Shown in pieces: positions 43,746 to 51,427 of a DNA stretch of 64,000 nt. Numbering within the stretch: the stretch's first letter is position 1; each line of letters begins with the position of its first letter. The translations under genes were made by a program, and so were the position numbers. Source of the DNA: Candidatus Babelota bacterium. Its GTDB lineage: Bacteria > Babelota > Babeliae > Babelales > Vermiphilaceae. Location of the stretch: contig JAJCZE010000008.1 in NCBI GenBank assembly GCA_029262555.1, positions 62,001 to 126,000 on the forward strand, in the 5' to 3' direction. The notes beneath the pieces are model-generated. The model saw only the letters and a program-made list of their open reading frames with translations, made no database searches and was not told the DNA's origin.

Positions 43746-44012
43746 TTACCAAAAATCGCCCGTCGGAAAATCCGCACTCTCAGATTGCCGTACTTGAATA
43801 GGCTGCCCTTCAAACTCTGTTCCATTCAGTTGCGCAATTGCCTGCTGCCCCTCATCATCAGATGGCATGAGTACATACGCTTGGCCATTACCAATTCCCG
43901 AATGTTTATCTCTTACAAAAGAAACTGATTCTACTACTCCATACCGCTCAAAAAGCTGACGCAACTGATCTTCTGTTGCCGATGATGAAATAGAATCTAC
44001 TACGATATTCAT
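43746..44012 (-). CDS. RRM-type RNA-binding protein
   Basis: Predicted 88-residue single RNA-recognition-motif protein. RNP2 is MNIVVDSI near the start and RNP1 is GNGQAYVLM (consensus RGxxFVxF); the intervening TEDQLRQLFERYGVVESVSFV and late AIAQLNGTEFEGQPIQV match the RRM pattern well. The third RNP1 position, usually aromatic, is Gln, so stacking on RNA may be weaker. Small RRM proteins occur in cyanobacteria and several other bacteria. The C-terminus is short and acidic. It lies between plsX and the TPR-like gene. Confidence 0.9.
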   Translation of the reverse strand: MNIVVDSISSSATEDQLRQLFERYGVVESVSFVRDKHSGIGNGQAYVLMPSDDEGQQAIAQLNGTEFEGQPIQVRQSESADFPTGDFW

Positions 44013-44079
44013 ACTTTAAATACTCTCTTTATCAGTTTGATTAATACCGCGATATGTTACTACAAAATTAAAAACGGGT

Positions 44080-45138
44080 CTATGCATCATACTTATTCCA
44101 CGCAAAGAGTGATCGAACTTTTGGCTTTACCAATCCATCAAATCCTTTATGCCCCGCAATAAGCTCCTGCAGCATCGTATTGAATTTTTGTACGCGCCCC
44201 TCTTTTACTACTTGATGCGCAAACAGAATTCCGTTCAAAACAGCATTCGCATCAGAGCGGCCATGCGCAATAATGATCGGCTTTTTAATTCCAAGCAAAA
44301 GTGCCCCGCCAACGGACGCATAATCAGCTTTCTTTTTAATAGCGCGAAACAAATTCCGATTCAGCCACAAGCAGGCTGTTTGAAACCATGATTTTTTTGC
44401 TTCATCTTTAATCCAAGAAAAAAGCGTACGCGCAGTTCCTTGAATTGCTTTCAGCATTACGTTACCCACAAACCCATCACAAACAAGCACATCAACAATT
44501 CCTTCAGCTACCTCTCGCGCTTCAATATTGCCGATAAAATTAAGTGATGATTGCGAAAGTAATCCATACGCCTTTTTAACTTCTGCAGACCCCTTAAATG
44601 GCTCATGCCCATTAGAGAGCAATCCAATGCGCGGATATTCCATCTTTTGTGTAACCGATAAATACGCATGCCCCATCAGTGCAAACTGATACAGATACGC
44701 AGCTTTGCAATCAACAGTACCACCCACATCAAGACAAAAAAACGAACCGTTACGCGCTGGTAAAAACGTACCAACCGCCGGGCGATACAATCCCGGCACT
44801 CGCCCACACTGCACAACGCTTGCAACCAATACTGCTCCAGAATTGCCCGCAGAAAAAAAAGCCGATGCTCTTCCAGAAGCTACCGCTTTCATTGCGCGCA
44901 TTAATGATGAATCAGGTTTGGAACGGACAGCACGGCCAGGATCTTGCTCCATGCCGATTTCTTGCTCACAAAATTCTAACGAAATGGGAAGTGTATCCCA
45001 ATCAGATGGAAGCGCGCAAAGAAGCGCTTCTTTTTTACCACATAATAAAATAGGGACACCCTGTTTTGCTGCAGCTACTGCTCCCTGAACGATCGCATCT
45101 GGTGCTCGATCGCCTCCCATTGCATCTACAGCTATCAT
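44080..45138 (-). CDS. plsX: Phosphate acyltransferase PlsX
   Basis: Enzyme that makes acyl-phosphate from acyl-ACP for phospholipid synthesis through PlsY. Predicted 352 residues. The N-terminus MIAVDAMGGDRAPDAIVQGA is diagnostic, as are SALFSAGNSGA-like (here ASAFFSAGNSGAVL), CLDVGGTVDCKA, LLSNGHEPFKGS, VLVCDGFVGNVMLK, and ASVGGALLLGIKKP. It follows rpmF by 33 bases, the usual rpmF-plsX order. In the common operon fabH comes next; here it is absent. Confidence 0.96.
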   Translation of the reverse strand: MIAVDAMGGDRAPDAIVQGAVAAAKQGVPILLCGKKEALLCALPSDWDTLPISLEFCEQEIGMEQDPGRAVRSKPDSSLMRAMKAVASGRASAFFSAGNSGAVLVASVVQCGRVPGLYRPAVGTFLPARNGSFFCLDVGGTVDCKAAYLYQFALMGHAYLSVTQKMEYPRIGLLSNGHEPFKGSAEVKKAYGLLSQSSLNFIGNIEAREVAEGIVDVLVCDGFVGNVMLKAIQGTARTLFSWIKDEAKKSWFQTACLWLNRNLFRAIKKKADYASVGGALLLGIKKPIIIAHGRSDANAVLNGILFAHQVVKEGRVQKFNTMLQELIAGHKGFDGLVKPKVRSLFAWNKYDA

Positions 45139-45171
45139 GGTATCCCTTATATAACAAAATAATCCGTAAAA

Positions 45172-45444
45172 CTATTCAGCAGGCTTTGCTTCTACAGGCG
45201 CTTCAACCTTAGAGGCTTTTCGTGCTTCTTTAGCGGTACGTGTTTCGGTACGTTTTACTGCGCGATCAGCTTTAGTAGCCAACACTTTACGACCCTTATA
45301 ATGGCCGCATGATTTACACGCTTGGTGAGTCATCAACGGCTCTGTACAGTTAGCACATGCAGCCACTGATCGCTCTTTCATACCCTTGTTTGCAAACCGT
45401 TTATCACGGCGCGCTCTCGAGCGCTTGCGTTTTGGTACTGGCAT
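45172..45444 (-). CDS. rpmF: Ribosomal protein bL32 with extended C-terminus
   Basis: Large-subunit ribosomal protein L32. The N-terminus MPVPKRKRSRARRDKRFA is typical. A Cys4 zinc ribbon is present (CANC near residue 31 and CKSC near 43). At 90 residues it is about 30 longer than usual; the extra part is rich in Ala, Lys, Glu and Thr (KADRAVKRTETRTAKEAR) and likely disordered. It heads the operon that continues with plsX. Confidence 0.96.
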   Translation of the reverse strand: MPVPKRKRSRARRDKRFANKGMKERSVAACANCTEPLMTHQACKSCGHYKGRKVLATKADRAVKRTETRTAKEARKASKVEAPVEAKPAE

Positions 45445-45808
45445 CGTAATCCTTACATTTGTTCAATTTGATGAGAAATTGCCAAAAATCTTATTACTCA
45501 AATATACCGTATTATAGGAGAAAAGGCAAAGGAGCTCTGGCTCATTTTGCAAGATAATGCCAATTTCACGCCCCAAATTGGGTTTGGAAAGCCAAAACGT
45601 CCTCAAATACTCCCTTTATCCCGTCCTGGCCTTTACTAGCCAAATTACCATCTGCAATACTCCTTATAAATAAAAAGAGCCTAATAAGCCACTATCGGGC
45701 CAAATCAGCTGCCCCTAATGCCATCCTAAACATTGCTATTATTTAGGCACTTCTGCTACAATCAAGGAGTAAACACATTTCGCCTATATGAATTAATGAA
45801 GGAAAAAT
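45445..45808. other. Divergent promoter region between rpmF and the ubiquitin-like gene
   Basis: I see no gene in these 364 bases. The plus-strand promoter lies at 45733-45762. On the minus strand TATAAT (complement of 45511-45516) could be the rpmF -10, about 70 bases from its start, without a clear -35. The middle part has no repeats or hairpins that I can detect. Confidence 0.6.
45733..45762 (+). promoter_or_regulatory. Promoter of the ubiquitin-like gene
   Basis: TTGCTA (45733-45738) and TACAAT (45757-45762), spacer 18, about 46 bases before the ATG at 45809. Confidence 0.5.
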
Positions 45809-46549
45809 ATGAAAAAACATTTAATTGTGATGGCGCTTCTTTTTACTGGACTTGCTGGAAATAGCATGCAAGCTGCTGCAAGCACAGTAAATATTCAGCT
45901 TCAGGTAGATAGAAATCCAATAGAAACAATTACCCTCAAACAAGACACCACTCCTGCACAAATCGTAGCAGAAATCCAAGGCCTGAAGGGAATCGAACCT
46001 ACTAGCTGGATTTATATATCTCAACTAGGATCACCAACACCTCAGACATATCCAAGCTCGAGCAAACAAGACATCAGCTTAACGGACAATTCTACAATAT
46101 CTATATTTTCTACATCCACCCCCTCTAATGCCGATTCTCCTGCACCGCATAGACCAAGAGACCGATATGGCCGCCAAGGCTTTGACCCCCGATACGTACA
46201 AATAAACCCTGAAGCAGTCGCAGTAGGTGCCCTTACTCTCGCAGCGCTTACAGCCGCAGCTGGCACATATATGACGCGCAGAGCATACCAAAACAAGAAA
46301 AATCAATTAGTTAAAAAATACGGTTTGGGAAACTTAACTCACCTGCAAGATAAAGTCTGGCTGGCTACTCTTTCTGCTCGCTTTGGAGTAACGCGATTCC
46401 TGAATGGACTTGTGCGCAGCAATCCAGATGCATCACTCACTGATTTCACTGGATCTAATCCACGAGCCCTTGCCGAATTCTACTTTGGCAAAGCGCCAAC
46501 GGATGCGCAGTTAAATCAGTTTATTAAACGATTTTTCCCCGGACGATAA
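45809..46549 (+). CDS. Secreted protein with a ubiquitin-like domain
   Basis: Predicted 246-residue protein. Signal peptide at residues 1-24 (LIVMALLFTGLAGNSMQAAA). Residues 27-100 follow the ubiquitin pattern: strand NIQLQV, then ETITLKQDTTPAQIVAEIQG, then LKGIEP, and a closing strand STISIF. Ubiquitin has TITL, KIQDKEGIPP and STLHLV in the same order and similar spacing. No GG lies at the end of the domain. A Pro/Arg-rich linker (101-130), one membrane segment (about 136-155) and a basic C-terminal domain follow (VKKYGLGNLTHLQDKVWLA). Membrane anchoring would place the ubiquitin-like part in the periplasm or outside. The resemblance is by eye, so fold is inferred. Confidence 0.6.
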   Translation: MKKHLIVMALLFTGLAGNSMQAAASTVNIQLQVDRNPIETITLKQDTTPAQIVAEIQGLKGIEPTSWIYISQLGSPTPQTYPSSSKQDISLTDNSTISIFSTSTPSNADSPAPHRPRDRYGRQGFDPRYVQINPEAVAVGALTLAALTAAAGTYMTRRAYQNKKNQLVKKYGLGNLTHLQDKVWLATLSARFGVTRFLNGLVRSNPDASLTDFTGSNPRALAEFYFGKAPTDAQLNQFIKRFFPGR

Positions 46550-46570
46550 AAACGAACATACCTAGATAGA

Positions 46571-46601
46571 AAAAAGCGCTCGCACAATGCGGGCGCTTTT
46601 T
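46571..46601. terminator. Bidirectional terminator
   Basis: AAAAAGCGCTCGCA pairs with TGCGGGCGCTTTTT around CAA with one mismatch or wobble. Runs of A and T on both sides let it end both the ubiquitin-like gene and the minus-strand permease gene. Confidence 0.88.
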
Positions 46602-47449
46602 CATGCAATACGTCGTGAAAGCGTAATGCCAAAAACACTCATAAAAAAAATGCCCGCCATGAGTGCTATTGATCCGGCAATAGAAACATCACACAAAAAT
46701 GCAAAGATACATCCAAAGAGCGCTGCGCATCCGCCAAAAAAAAGTGAAAAAGCGATCATGGTATGTAGTTGATTAGTAAGAAGAAAGGCTGTGGCTGCGG
46801 GAGTGATCATCAGTGCAACCACTACAATAGATCCAACGATATCAAACGCTGCTACGGCAGTAATACTGGCCAAAAGCATAATAAGATAATGCATTCGCAC
46901 CGGAGAAAACCCACTCACCTGCGCATACTCAGGATCAAATGCGACCATTCGCAACTCTTTAAAAAAGAGCGCGATTGCAAAAAGATTAATCAATACAACT
47001 CCACCCAACTGCCACAATGCATACGGCCCCATGTCCCATCCATTAATGCATAATCGATGAAATGGTGAAAATGCAATGTCTCCTAAAAGCACCATATCTG
47101 AATCTAAATGCACGTTACGCGCATAGAGCGAAATTAAAATAACGCCGATAGAAAAAAAGAGTGGAAATACTAAGCCAATTGCAGTTTCTTTTTTAATCCG
47201 GCCCGTTTGAATCAACTTTTCAGTGCACCAGACTGTCACCATTCCTGCAGCTGCCGCGCCCCATAATAACCAATGAGAATGCAACTGTTGCACCGCTAAA
47301 AACATTACCACAATACCGAGTAAAATCGCATGGCTAATCGCATCACTCATTAATGCCACACCACGTAACAGTAAAAAAACTCCCGGCAAACTACACGCAA
47401 TCGCTGCAGCTACTGCAATAGCAAGAAGCTCCACTTGAATCAGACTCAT
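46601..47449 (-). CDS. Metal ABC transporter permease (TroD/ZnuB family)
   Basis: Predicted 282-residue ABC-3-family permease with about eight membrane segments. Typical features: PGVFLLLRGVALMSDAISHA near the N-terminus and DIVGSIVVVALMITPAATAFLL in the second half, the region that contacts the ATPase. It overlaps the stop of the preceding permease gene by four bases (ATGA), so the two are coupled. With the ATPase and binding protein upstream it forms a Zn/Mn/Fe uptake system. Confidence 0.92.
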   Translation of the reverse strand: MSLIQVELLAIAVAAAIACSLPGVFLLLRGVALMSDAISHAILLGIVVMFLAVQQLHSHWLLWGAAAAGMVTVWCTEKLIQTGRIKKETAIGLVFPLFFSIGVILISLYARNVHLDSDMVLLGDIAFSPFHRLCINGWDMGPYALWQLGGVVLINLFAIALFFKELRMVAFDPEYAQVSGFSPVRMHYLIMLLASITAVAAFDIVGSIVVVALMITPAATAFLLTNQLHTMIAFSLFFGGCAALFGCIFAFLCDVSIAGSIALMAGIFFMSVFGITLSRRIA

Positions 47450-48321
47450 ACTACACTCCGATTATTGTGCCACAAAATGCCACGAGCGGGTGCACACACG
47501 AGCGAAAACGCTACGATGCACGAAAGCAATACTACAATCACTGGACCGGTTGGAAGGTTGTCTGCCATGCTACTCAGTACGGTGCCCATCGCGCAGGAAA
47601 TTGCACCAAAAAAAGCGGAAAGTAAAATCATAGTACGTACGTTGTTTGTCCATTGCCGAGCAGCTGCTGCCGGTGCAATAAGAAGTGAACTCATTAAGAC
47701 CACGCCCACCGTCTGTAAGCCAACTACTGTTACGATCACCAACAAAAAAGATAAAAACATATCCCACTGCACCACGCGATAGCCGAGCACTTGTGCATAT
47801 GCTGCATCGAACGCAATAACACTCAGCTCTTTCCAAAACAAAAACATAATGAAGAAAAAAACAATCGCTATACCCGCAATCAGTGCAATATCTTCTGGCA
47901 AAAGCGTCGCTGCGTTACCAAATAAAAATTTATTGAGTACTGCCTGATTAGAAACTGCCAATTTTTGAATATGCGTAAGCAGCACTAATCCGCTTCCAAA
48001 AAATACTGAAAGCACAATCCCTAATGCAGTGTCGTGCTTGAGTGAACTATACGAGGTAATAATCGTCACGCATGATGCACCCAGCATTCCGCTGCATGCC
48101 CCCCCTGCCAAAAGAAGTAATGGATTTTTACTCCACGTGAGTAAAAATGCGAGTGCAATCCCGGGAAATGCTGCGTGTGAAATTGCATCACCTAATAAGC
48201 TTTGCCCGCGCAACGTCGCAAATACTCCGATTGCCCCGGAGAGCGCGCCCAGCAAGAGCGTACCTATTAAAACCAGTTGGAAGGTATAATCTGTTATAAA
48301 TGAGACAAAACTTTGTATCAT
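47446..48321 (-). CDS. Metal ABC transporter permease (TroC/ZnuB family)
   Basis: Predicted 291-residue paralog of the following permease. It has SGAIGVFATLRGQSLLGDAISHA at the N-terminal coupling region and VGVVLMSSLLIAPAAAARQW later, both characteristic of ABC-3 permeases. Two different permeases suggest a heterodimeric TroCD-type channel. It is separated from its ATPase gene by the GIY-YIG gene and the repeat pairs (665 bases). Confidence 0.92.
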   Translation of the reverse strand: MIQSFVSFITDYTFQLVLIGTLLLGALSGAIGVFATLRGQSLLGDAISHAAFPGIALAFLLTWSKNPLLLLAGGACSGMLGASCVTIITSYSSLKHDTALGIVLSVFFGSGLVLLTHIQKLAVSNQAVLNKFLFGNAATLLPEDIALIAGIAIVFFFIMFLFWKELSVIAFDAAYAQVLGYRVVQWDMFLSFLLVIVTVVGLQTVGVVLMSSLLIAPAAAARQWTNNVRTMILLSAFFGAISCAMGTVLSSMADNLPTGPVIVVLLSCIVAFSLVCAPARGILWHNNRSVV

Positions 48322-48349
48322 ATTTTTTTATTTTATTTTGTGTTCGTAT

Positions 48350-48491
48350 CCTTCGACAAGCTCAGGACGAACGGGATGATAACATTATGATAATTGAAAT
48401 AGGTTCTTATTTATTTTATACATTTTTTAGGACTTATTCATAAAATGCTACGTTCATTTCTCACTACCGTTCGTCCTGAGCCTGTCGAAGG
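48350..48491. repeat. REPIN-like inverted pair, unit 1
   Basis: A 25-base copy at 48350-48374 (CCTTCGACAAGCTCAGG, ending ACGAACGG) is matched by an inverted copy at 48467-48491, with a 92-base spacer. The inner flanks resemble those of unit 2 (GATGATAA on one side, TTCATTTCTC on the other). Each copy with its flank GTTCGTATCC can also fold on itself. Confidence 0.9.
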
Positions 48492-48526
48492 AAACGAATG
48501 GCAAAACACACTTATTCCGTCCGTAT

Positions 48527-48666
48527 CCTTCGACAGGCTCAGGACGAACGGAATGATAATACACCTGTAATAGAGAGCATTGTAATACCATTTAATAAAA
48601 CCCTACTCACAGAGAACTAAACGCTGCGCTCATTTCTCTCTCCGTTCGTCCTGAGCTTGTCGAAGG
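48527..48666. repeat. REPIN-like inverted pair, unit 2
   Basis: A 25-base copy at 48527-48551 (CCTTCGACAGGCTCAGG) and an inverted copy at 48642-48666, spacer 90 bases. The block at 48611-48641 (ACGCTGCGCTCATTTCTCTC) is the reverse complement of the block beside the element near 3603-3627, which shows the element is larger than the 25-base core. Confidence 0.9.
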
Positions 48667-48677
48667 ATACGAACACA

Positions 48678-48956
48678 TTATATATTTGATAAATGCACTA
48701 ATTCTTTCCAATCTTGACTAACTAACGCTTCCTTTTTCTTGCGCGACCAACCTTTAACTTGTCGCTCTGCGGCAAGTGCTTCATACCTTGATCCAAATGT
48801 TTCAACATATATTACTTGTACAGGTAATCGAGATGCAGTATATCCAGAAACAGTTCCAGACATATGCTCAGAAATTCTTTTTTCAATCAAGTCAGTATGC
48901 CCTGTATAGTAGCTCCCATCAGAGCATTTAAGTATATATACGTAAAATGGTTTCAC
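48678..48956 (-). CDS. GIY-YIG nuclease domain protein
   Basis: Predicted 92-residue single-domain GIY-YIG protein. The signature YVYILKCSDGSYYTGHT (residues 5-21) gives the paired motif, followed by KRISEHMSG with a catalytic-type Arg, and AAERQVKGWSRKKKEAL with the catalytic-type Glu. Family members are DNA endonucleases of varied role; the cellular role of the short stand-alone type is largely unknown. The start is GTG at 48956, supported by AAAGGG. It begins 30 bases after the ATPase gene and ends 12 bases before the nearest repeat copy, so it may have arrived with the repeats. Confidence 0.92.
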   Translation of the reverse strand: MKPFYVYILKCSDGSYYTGHTDLIEKRISEHMSGTVSGYTASRLPVQVIYVETFGSRYEALAAERQVKGWSRKKKEALVSQDWKELVHLSNI

Positions 48957-48986
48957 ACGCTACCCTTTATCACCCACATCATATTT

Positions 48987-49730
48987 CTACTTTCTCTTGA
49001 GCGAAACAATATTCCGATCGCCATATGCAGCACAAATATATTCCGGCATACAAACAGTATCAATCGGGCCAAGTGCGATTTTCTTAACGTTTAATAACAA
49101 CACCCAATCAAAATACTCAGACAGCGTCTGCAAATCATGATGCACTACTACAATTGTTTTACCCTGCTGTTGCAAGTCTCGCAAAATCCCCATAATCAGC
49201 TGCTCAGTCTTCATATCAACGCCCACAAATGGTTCATCCAAAAGAAGCAAATCCGCTTCTTGCACTAATGCACGCGCAACAAAAACGCGCTGCTGTTGGC
49301 CGCCGGAAAGTTCACTAATATGCCGATCGGAATATGACGCAAGTCCAACCGCCGCAAGCGCCTCATACGCTTTTGCCTTATCTTCATCCGATGGCCATCG
49401 AAGCCATCCAATATGCGCATAGCGCCCCATAAGAACTACATCAAATACCGTTGCAGGGAAATCCCAATCAACGGAAAGCCGTTGCGGAATATACGCAACG
49501 CGGGATCGTTGTTTTTCTAATGTTGAATTAAAAAGAGAAGTGGTTCCCGAATCGGGAGAAATCAAACCAAGCAATGCTTTGATAAACGTCGTTTTACCAC
49601 CGCCATTGGGCCCGGCAATTGCGAGCAGTGTGCCGGCTGGAATATCGGCCGTTATCGATTGCAGCGCCGCTACAGAACGATACGATACGGAAAGATTATG
49701 CACCGTTATGGCAGAATTCATATGATCCAT
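48987..49730 (-). CDS. Metal ABC transporter ATPase (TroB/ZnuC family)
   Basis: Predicted 247-residue ABC ATPase that powers metal uptake through the two permeases. Walker A is GPNGGGKTTFIKALLG, the signature motif LSGGQQQRV, Walker B ADLLLLDEPFVGVD, and the switch His is in VVVHHDLQTL. The Q-loop IPQRLSVDWDFPATVFDVV is typical of metal-type ATPases. ATG 49730 or 49721 could be the start; GGA lies before the second. It follows the binding-protein gene by 16 bases. Confidence 0.95.
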   Translation of the reverse strand: MDHMNSAITVHNLSVSYRSVAALQSITADIPAGTLLAIAGPNGGGKTTFIKALLGLISPDSGTTSLFNSTLEKQRSRVAYIPQRLSVDWDFPATVFDVVLMGRYAHIGWLRWPSDEDKAKAYEALAAVGLASYSDRHISELSGGQQQRVFVARALVQEADLLLLDEPFVGVDMKTEQLIMGILRDLQQQGKTIVVVHHDLQTLSEYFDWVLLLNVKKIALGPIDTVCMPEYICAAYGDRNIVSLKRK

Positions 49731-49746
49731 TTTGCATCAGAAAGTA

Positions 49747-50664
49747 TTAAGAAAGTGAATCCACGATTACATCGACATTGTGCATAATCATACCACAATA
49801 GGTAGAGGCTGTCGTGCTTTTATCGCCAAGCGAATCGGAATAAAGCTCCGGCGCAATAGCAACGTGCCACCCTCGAGAAGCAACCGCTTTTTGCACCGCC
49901 TCAATGCTTTTTGATGGAATAGAAGACTCAAGAAAAATCGCTTTTATTTTTTTGCGCGCAATGTGATCTGCCATCGATTGAATCCCTCGAGTACTCACTA
50001 CTGCATCAGTGCTAATACCTTGCAAGCCAATCACTTCAAATCCATACGCACGGCCAAAATAAGTAAATGCATCATGCGCGGTTAAAAGCTCACGTTTACT
50101 TTTCGGGATCTGCGCTATCTTTTTTTCTACCCAACGCTGCAATGCAGTAAGTTGATCTAAATAGTTTTGCGCATTGCATACATAGATCTGCGTACGCTCT
50201 GGATCAAGCGCAATAAGTGCATCCCGAATATACAGCACAGTATTACTCCACAACGTCACATCATGCCACACGTGCGGATCATATAATCCTTCAAATTCAG
50301 ATTCTATATATGAATTGTTTGGAATTGCATCAGCCACCGCGCAGGTAGAAATCCGATCACTCATATGCGCAAACATATCTGCCATCTTGCCTTCAAGATG
50401 CAATCCATTATAAAAGATAAGATCAGCCTCGCTCAGCGCTTGCACATCACTTTCTCGCGGCCGATAAATATGCGGATCCACTCCCGGGCCCATCAACGTT
50501 TTAATACGCATCTGCCCATCAGTAATCGCATGCACTGCATCCGCAATGATACTCGTAGTGCAGACTACATACAGACTGTTTTTTTTCTGAGTTGTTCGAA
50601 AAAAGAAGGGCAAAAAAAGAATGAAAAATAAAAAGGTAATTATCACTGGAACTATTTTTTTCAT
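49747..50664 (-). CDS. Periplasmic metal-binding protein (TroA/ZnuA family)
   Basis: Predicted 305-residue solute-binding protein of cluster A-I (Zn/Mn/Fe). An N-terminal hydrophobic segment (VPVIITFLFFILFLPFFFR) is a signal or anchor. Metal-ligand motifs are GVDPHIYRP (first His), DPHVWHDV (second His), LTAHDAFTYFGRAYGFEVIG and, near the C-terminus, FLESSIPSKSIEAVQ where Glu/Asp ligands lie. NGLHLEGKM is typical of TroA-like proteins. There is no His-rich loop, so zinc is not favoured over manganese from the sequence alone. First gene of the transporter unit. Confidence 0.93.
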   Translation of the reverse strand: MKKIVPVIITFLFFILFLPFFFRTTQKKNSLYVVCTTSIIADAVHAITDGQMRIKTLMGPGVDPHIYRPRESDVQALSEADLIFYNGLHLEGKMADMFAHMSDRISTCAVADAIPNNSYIESEFEGLYDPHVWHDVTLWSNTVLYIRDALIALDPERTQIYVCNAQNYLDQLTALQRWVEKKIAQIPKSKRELLTAHDAFTYFGRAYGFEVIGLQGISTDAVVSTRGIQSMADHIARKKIKAIFLESSIPSKSIEAVQKAVASRGWHVAIAPELYSDSLGDKSTTASTYCGMIMHNVDVIVDSLS

Positions 50665-50714
50665 GTGATAATCACCCTTTCTTATTTTTAAAATCAGTCC
50701 TAACTACGCTACAA

Positions 50715-50942
50715 CTAATTTGTATTTTCACTCGCAAAAACATCTCTAATTGCAACGCCCCCCGCAATCGCTCCTTGACGCACAAGAGGAGTAGGTGGCG
50801 GTGTAACTGGAGTAGTTGGCCTATCCTCAGACACCACCGGTGGATAAGTAGCAGATCGAGATCTACCCACAGATTGATCCGCAGCGCTTATTGCGCTAAT
50901 AACGCATAATGTAATAGTTGTTACTACTAACTTGATGTTCAT
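50715..50942 (-). CDS. Tiny secreted Pro/Thr-rich protein
   Basis: Predicted 75-residue protein with signal peptide KLVVTTITLCVISAISAAD, cut before QSVGRSR. The mature part is Pro/Thr/Ser-rich (RPTTPVTPPPTPLVRQ) and probably unfolded. Not recognised. It is one of three small secreted genes between the metal transporter and dprA. Confidence 0.55.
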   Translation of the reverse strand: MNIKLVVTTITLCVISAISAADQSVGRSRSATYPPVVSEDRPTTPVTPPPTPLVRQGAIAGGVAIRDVFASENTN

Positions 50943-50974
50943 AAAAATCTCACAGATGTAATGTAGTTAAATTG

Positions 50975-51340
50975 TCACCACAATCTTCGACGCGACTCTT
51001 CCAACCTATCCATTCTAGATTGCGACTTTGTAGTGGCGCGGCGAGCAGCATCACTCTTGCATGCTTTTTCATATTCTTTTTGTAACGGAGCATCAACGCC
51101 TTTTTGTTGGCCAAGGCTAGCAGAACATGCTTCAAATGAATCCCGATACTTTTCTCCAACTCTTAGAGCTTCAGCTTGAGCTTGAGCGTCTTCATATCTT
51201 CTATTATAATCTGCAATCCTTGCAACTTCTGCCCACCGACGTCGCAGTATTTCTTCTTGGCTTAATCCAGTATCCGATTGATCAGCAGAAAAAGCTAAAC
51301 CAGTTATTGTAAGACATACCAAAAAAAACATTCTCTTCAT
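50975..51340 (-). CDS. Small secreted charged helical protein
   Basis: Predicted 121-residue protein with signal peptide MKRMFFLVCLTITGLAFSAD. The mature part is an Arg/Glu/Ala-rich helix (EEILRRRWAEVARIADYNRR, EALRVGEKYRDSFEAC) with two Cys. It resembles the small proteins at 7733 and 8725 in composition, not clearly in sequence. AAGAGGTT lies upstream. Function unknown. Confidence 0.6.
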   Translation of the reverse strand: MKRMFFLVCLTITGLAFSADQSDTGLSQEEILRRRWAEVARIADYNRRYEDAQAQAEALRVGEKYRDSFEACSASLGQQKGVDAPLQKEYEKACKSDAARRATTKSQSRMDRLEESRRRLW

Positions 51341-51427
51341 AATAACCTCTTATTAAAACAACATATAACCGATTGAAAATTATTGGTCTTCAGGCTCTTG
51401 TAATCCGAATTGAAATAAAGCCTCTAC

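Larger units (their letters stand above)
48322..48677. other. Intergenic block made of two repeat pairs
   Basis: This 356-base gap inside the metal-transporter locus holds no gene. It consists almost entirely of two REPIN-like units, 48350-48491 and 48527-48666, in tandem. Confidence 0.85.

Noticed and set aside
48322-48677. Insertion sequence or transposon
   Set aside because: No transposase frame is present inside the repeats; the only linked protein is a GIY-YIG nuclease outside the block.
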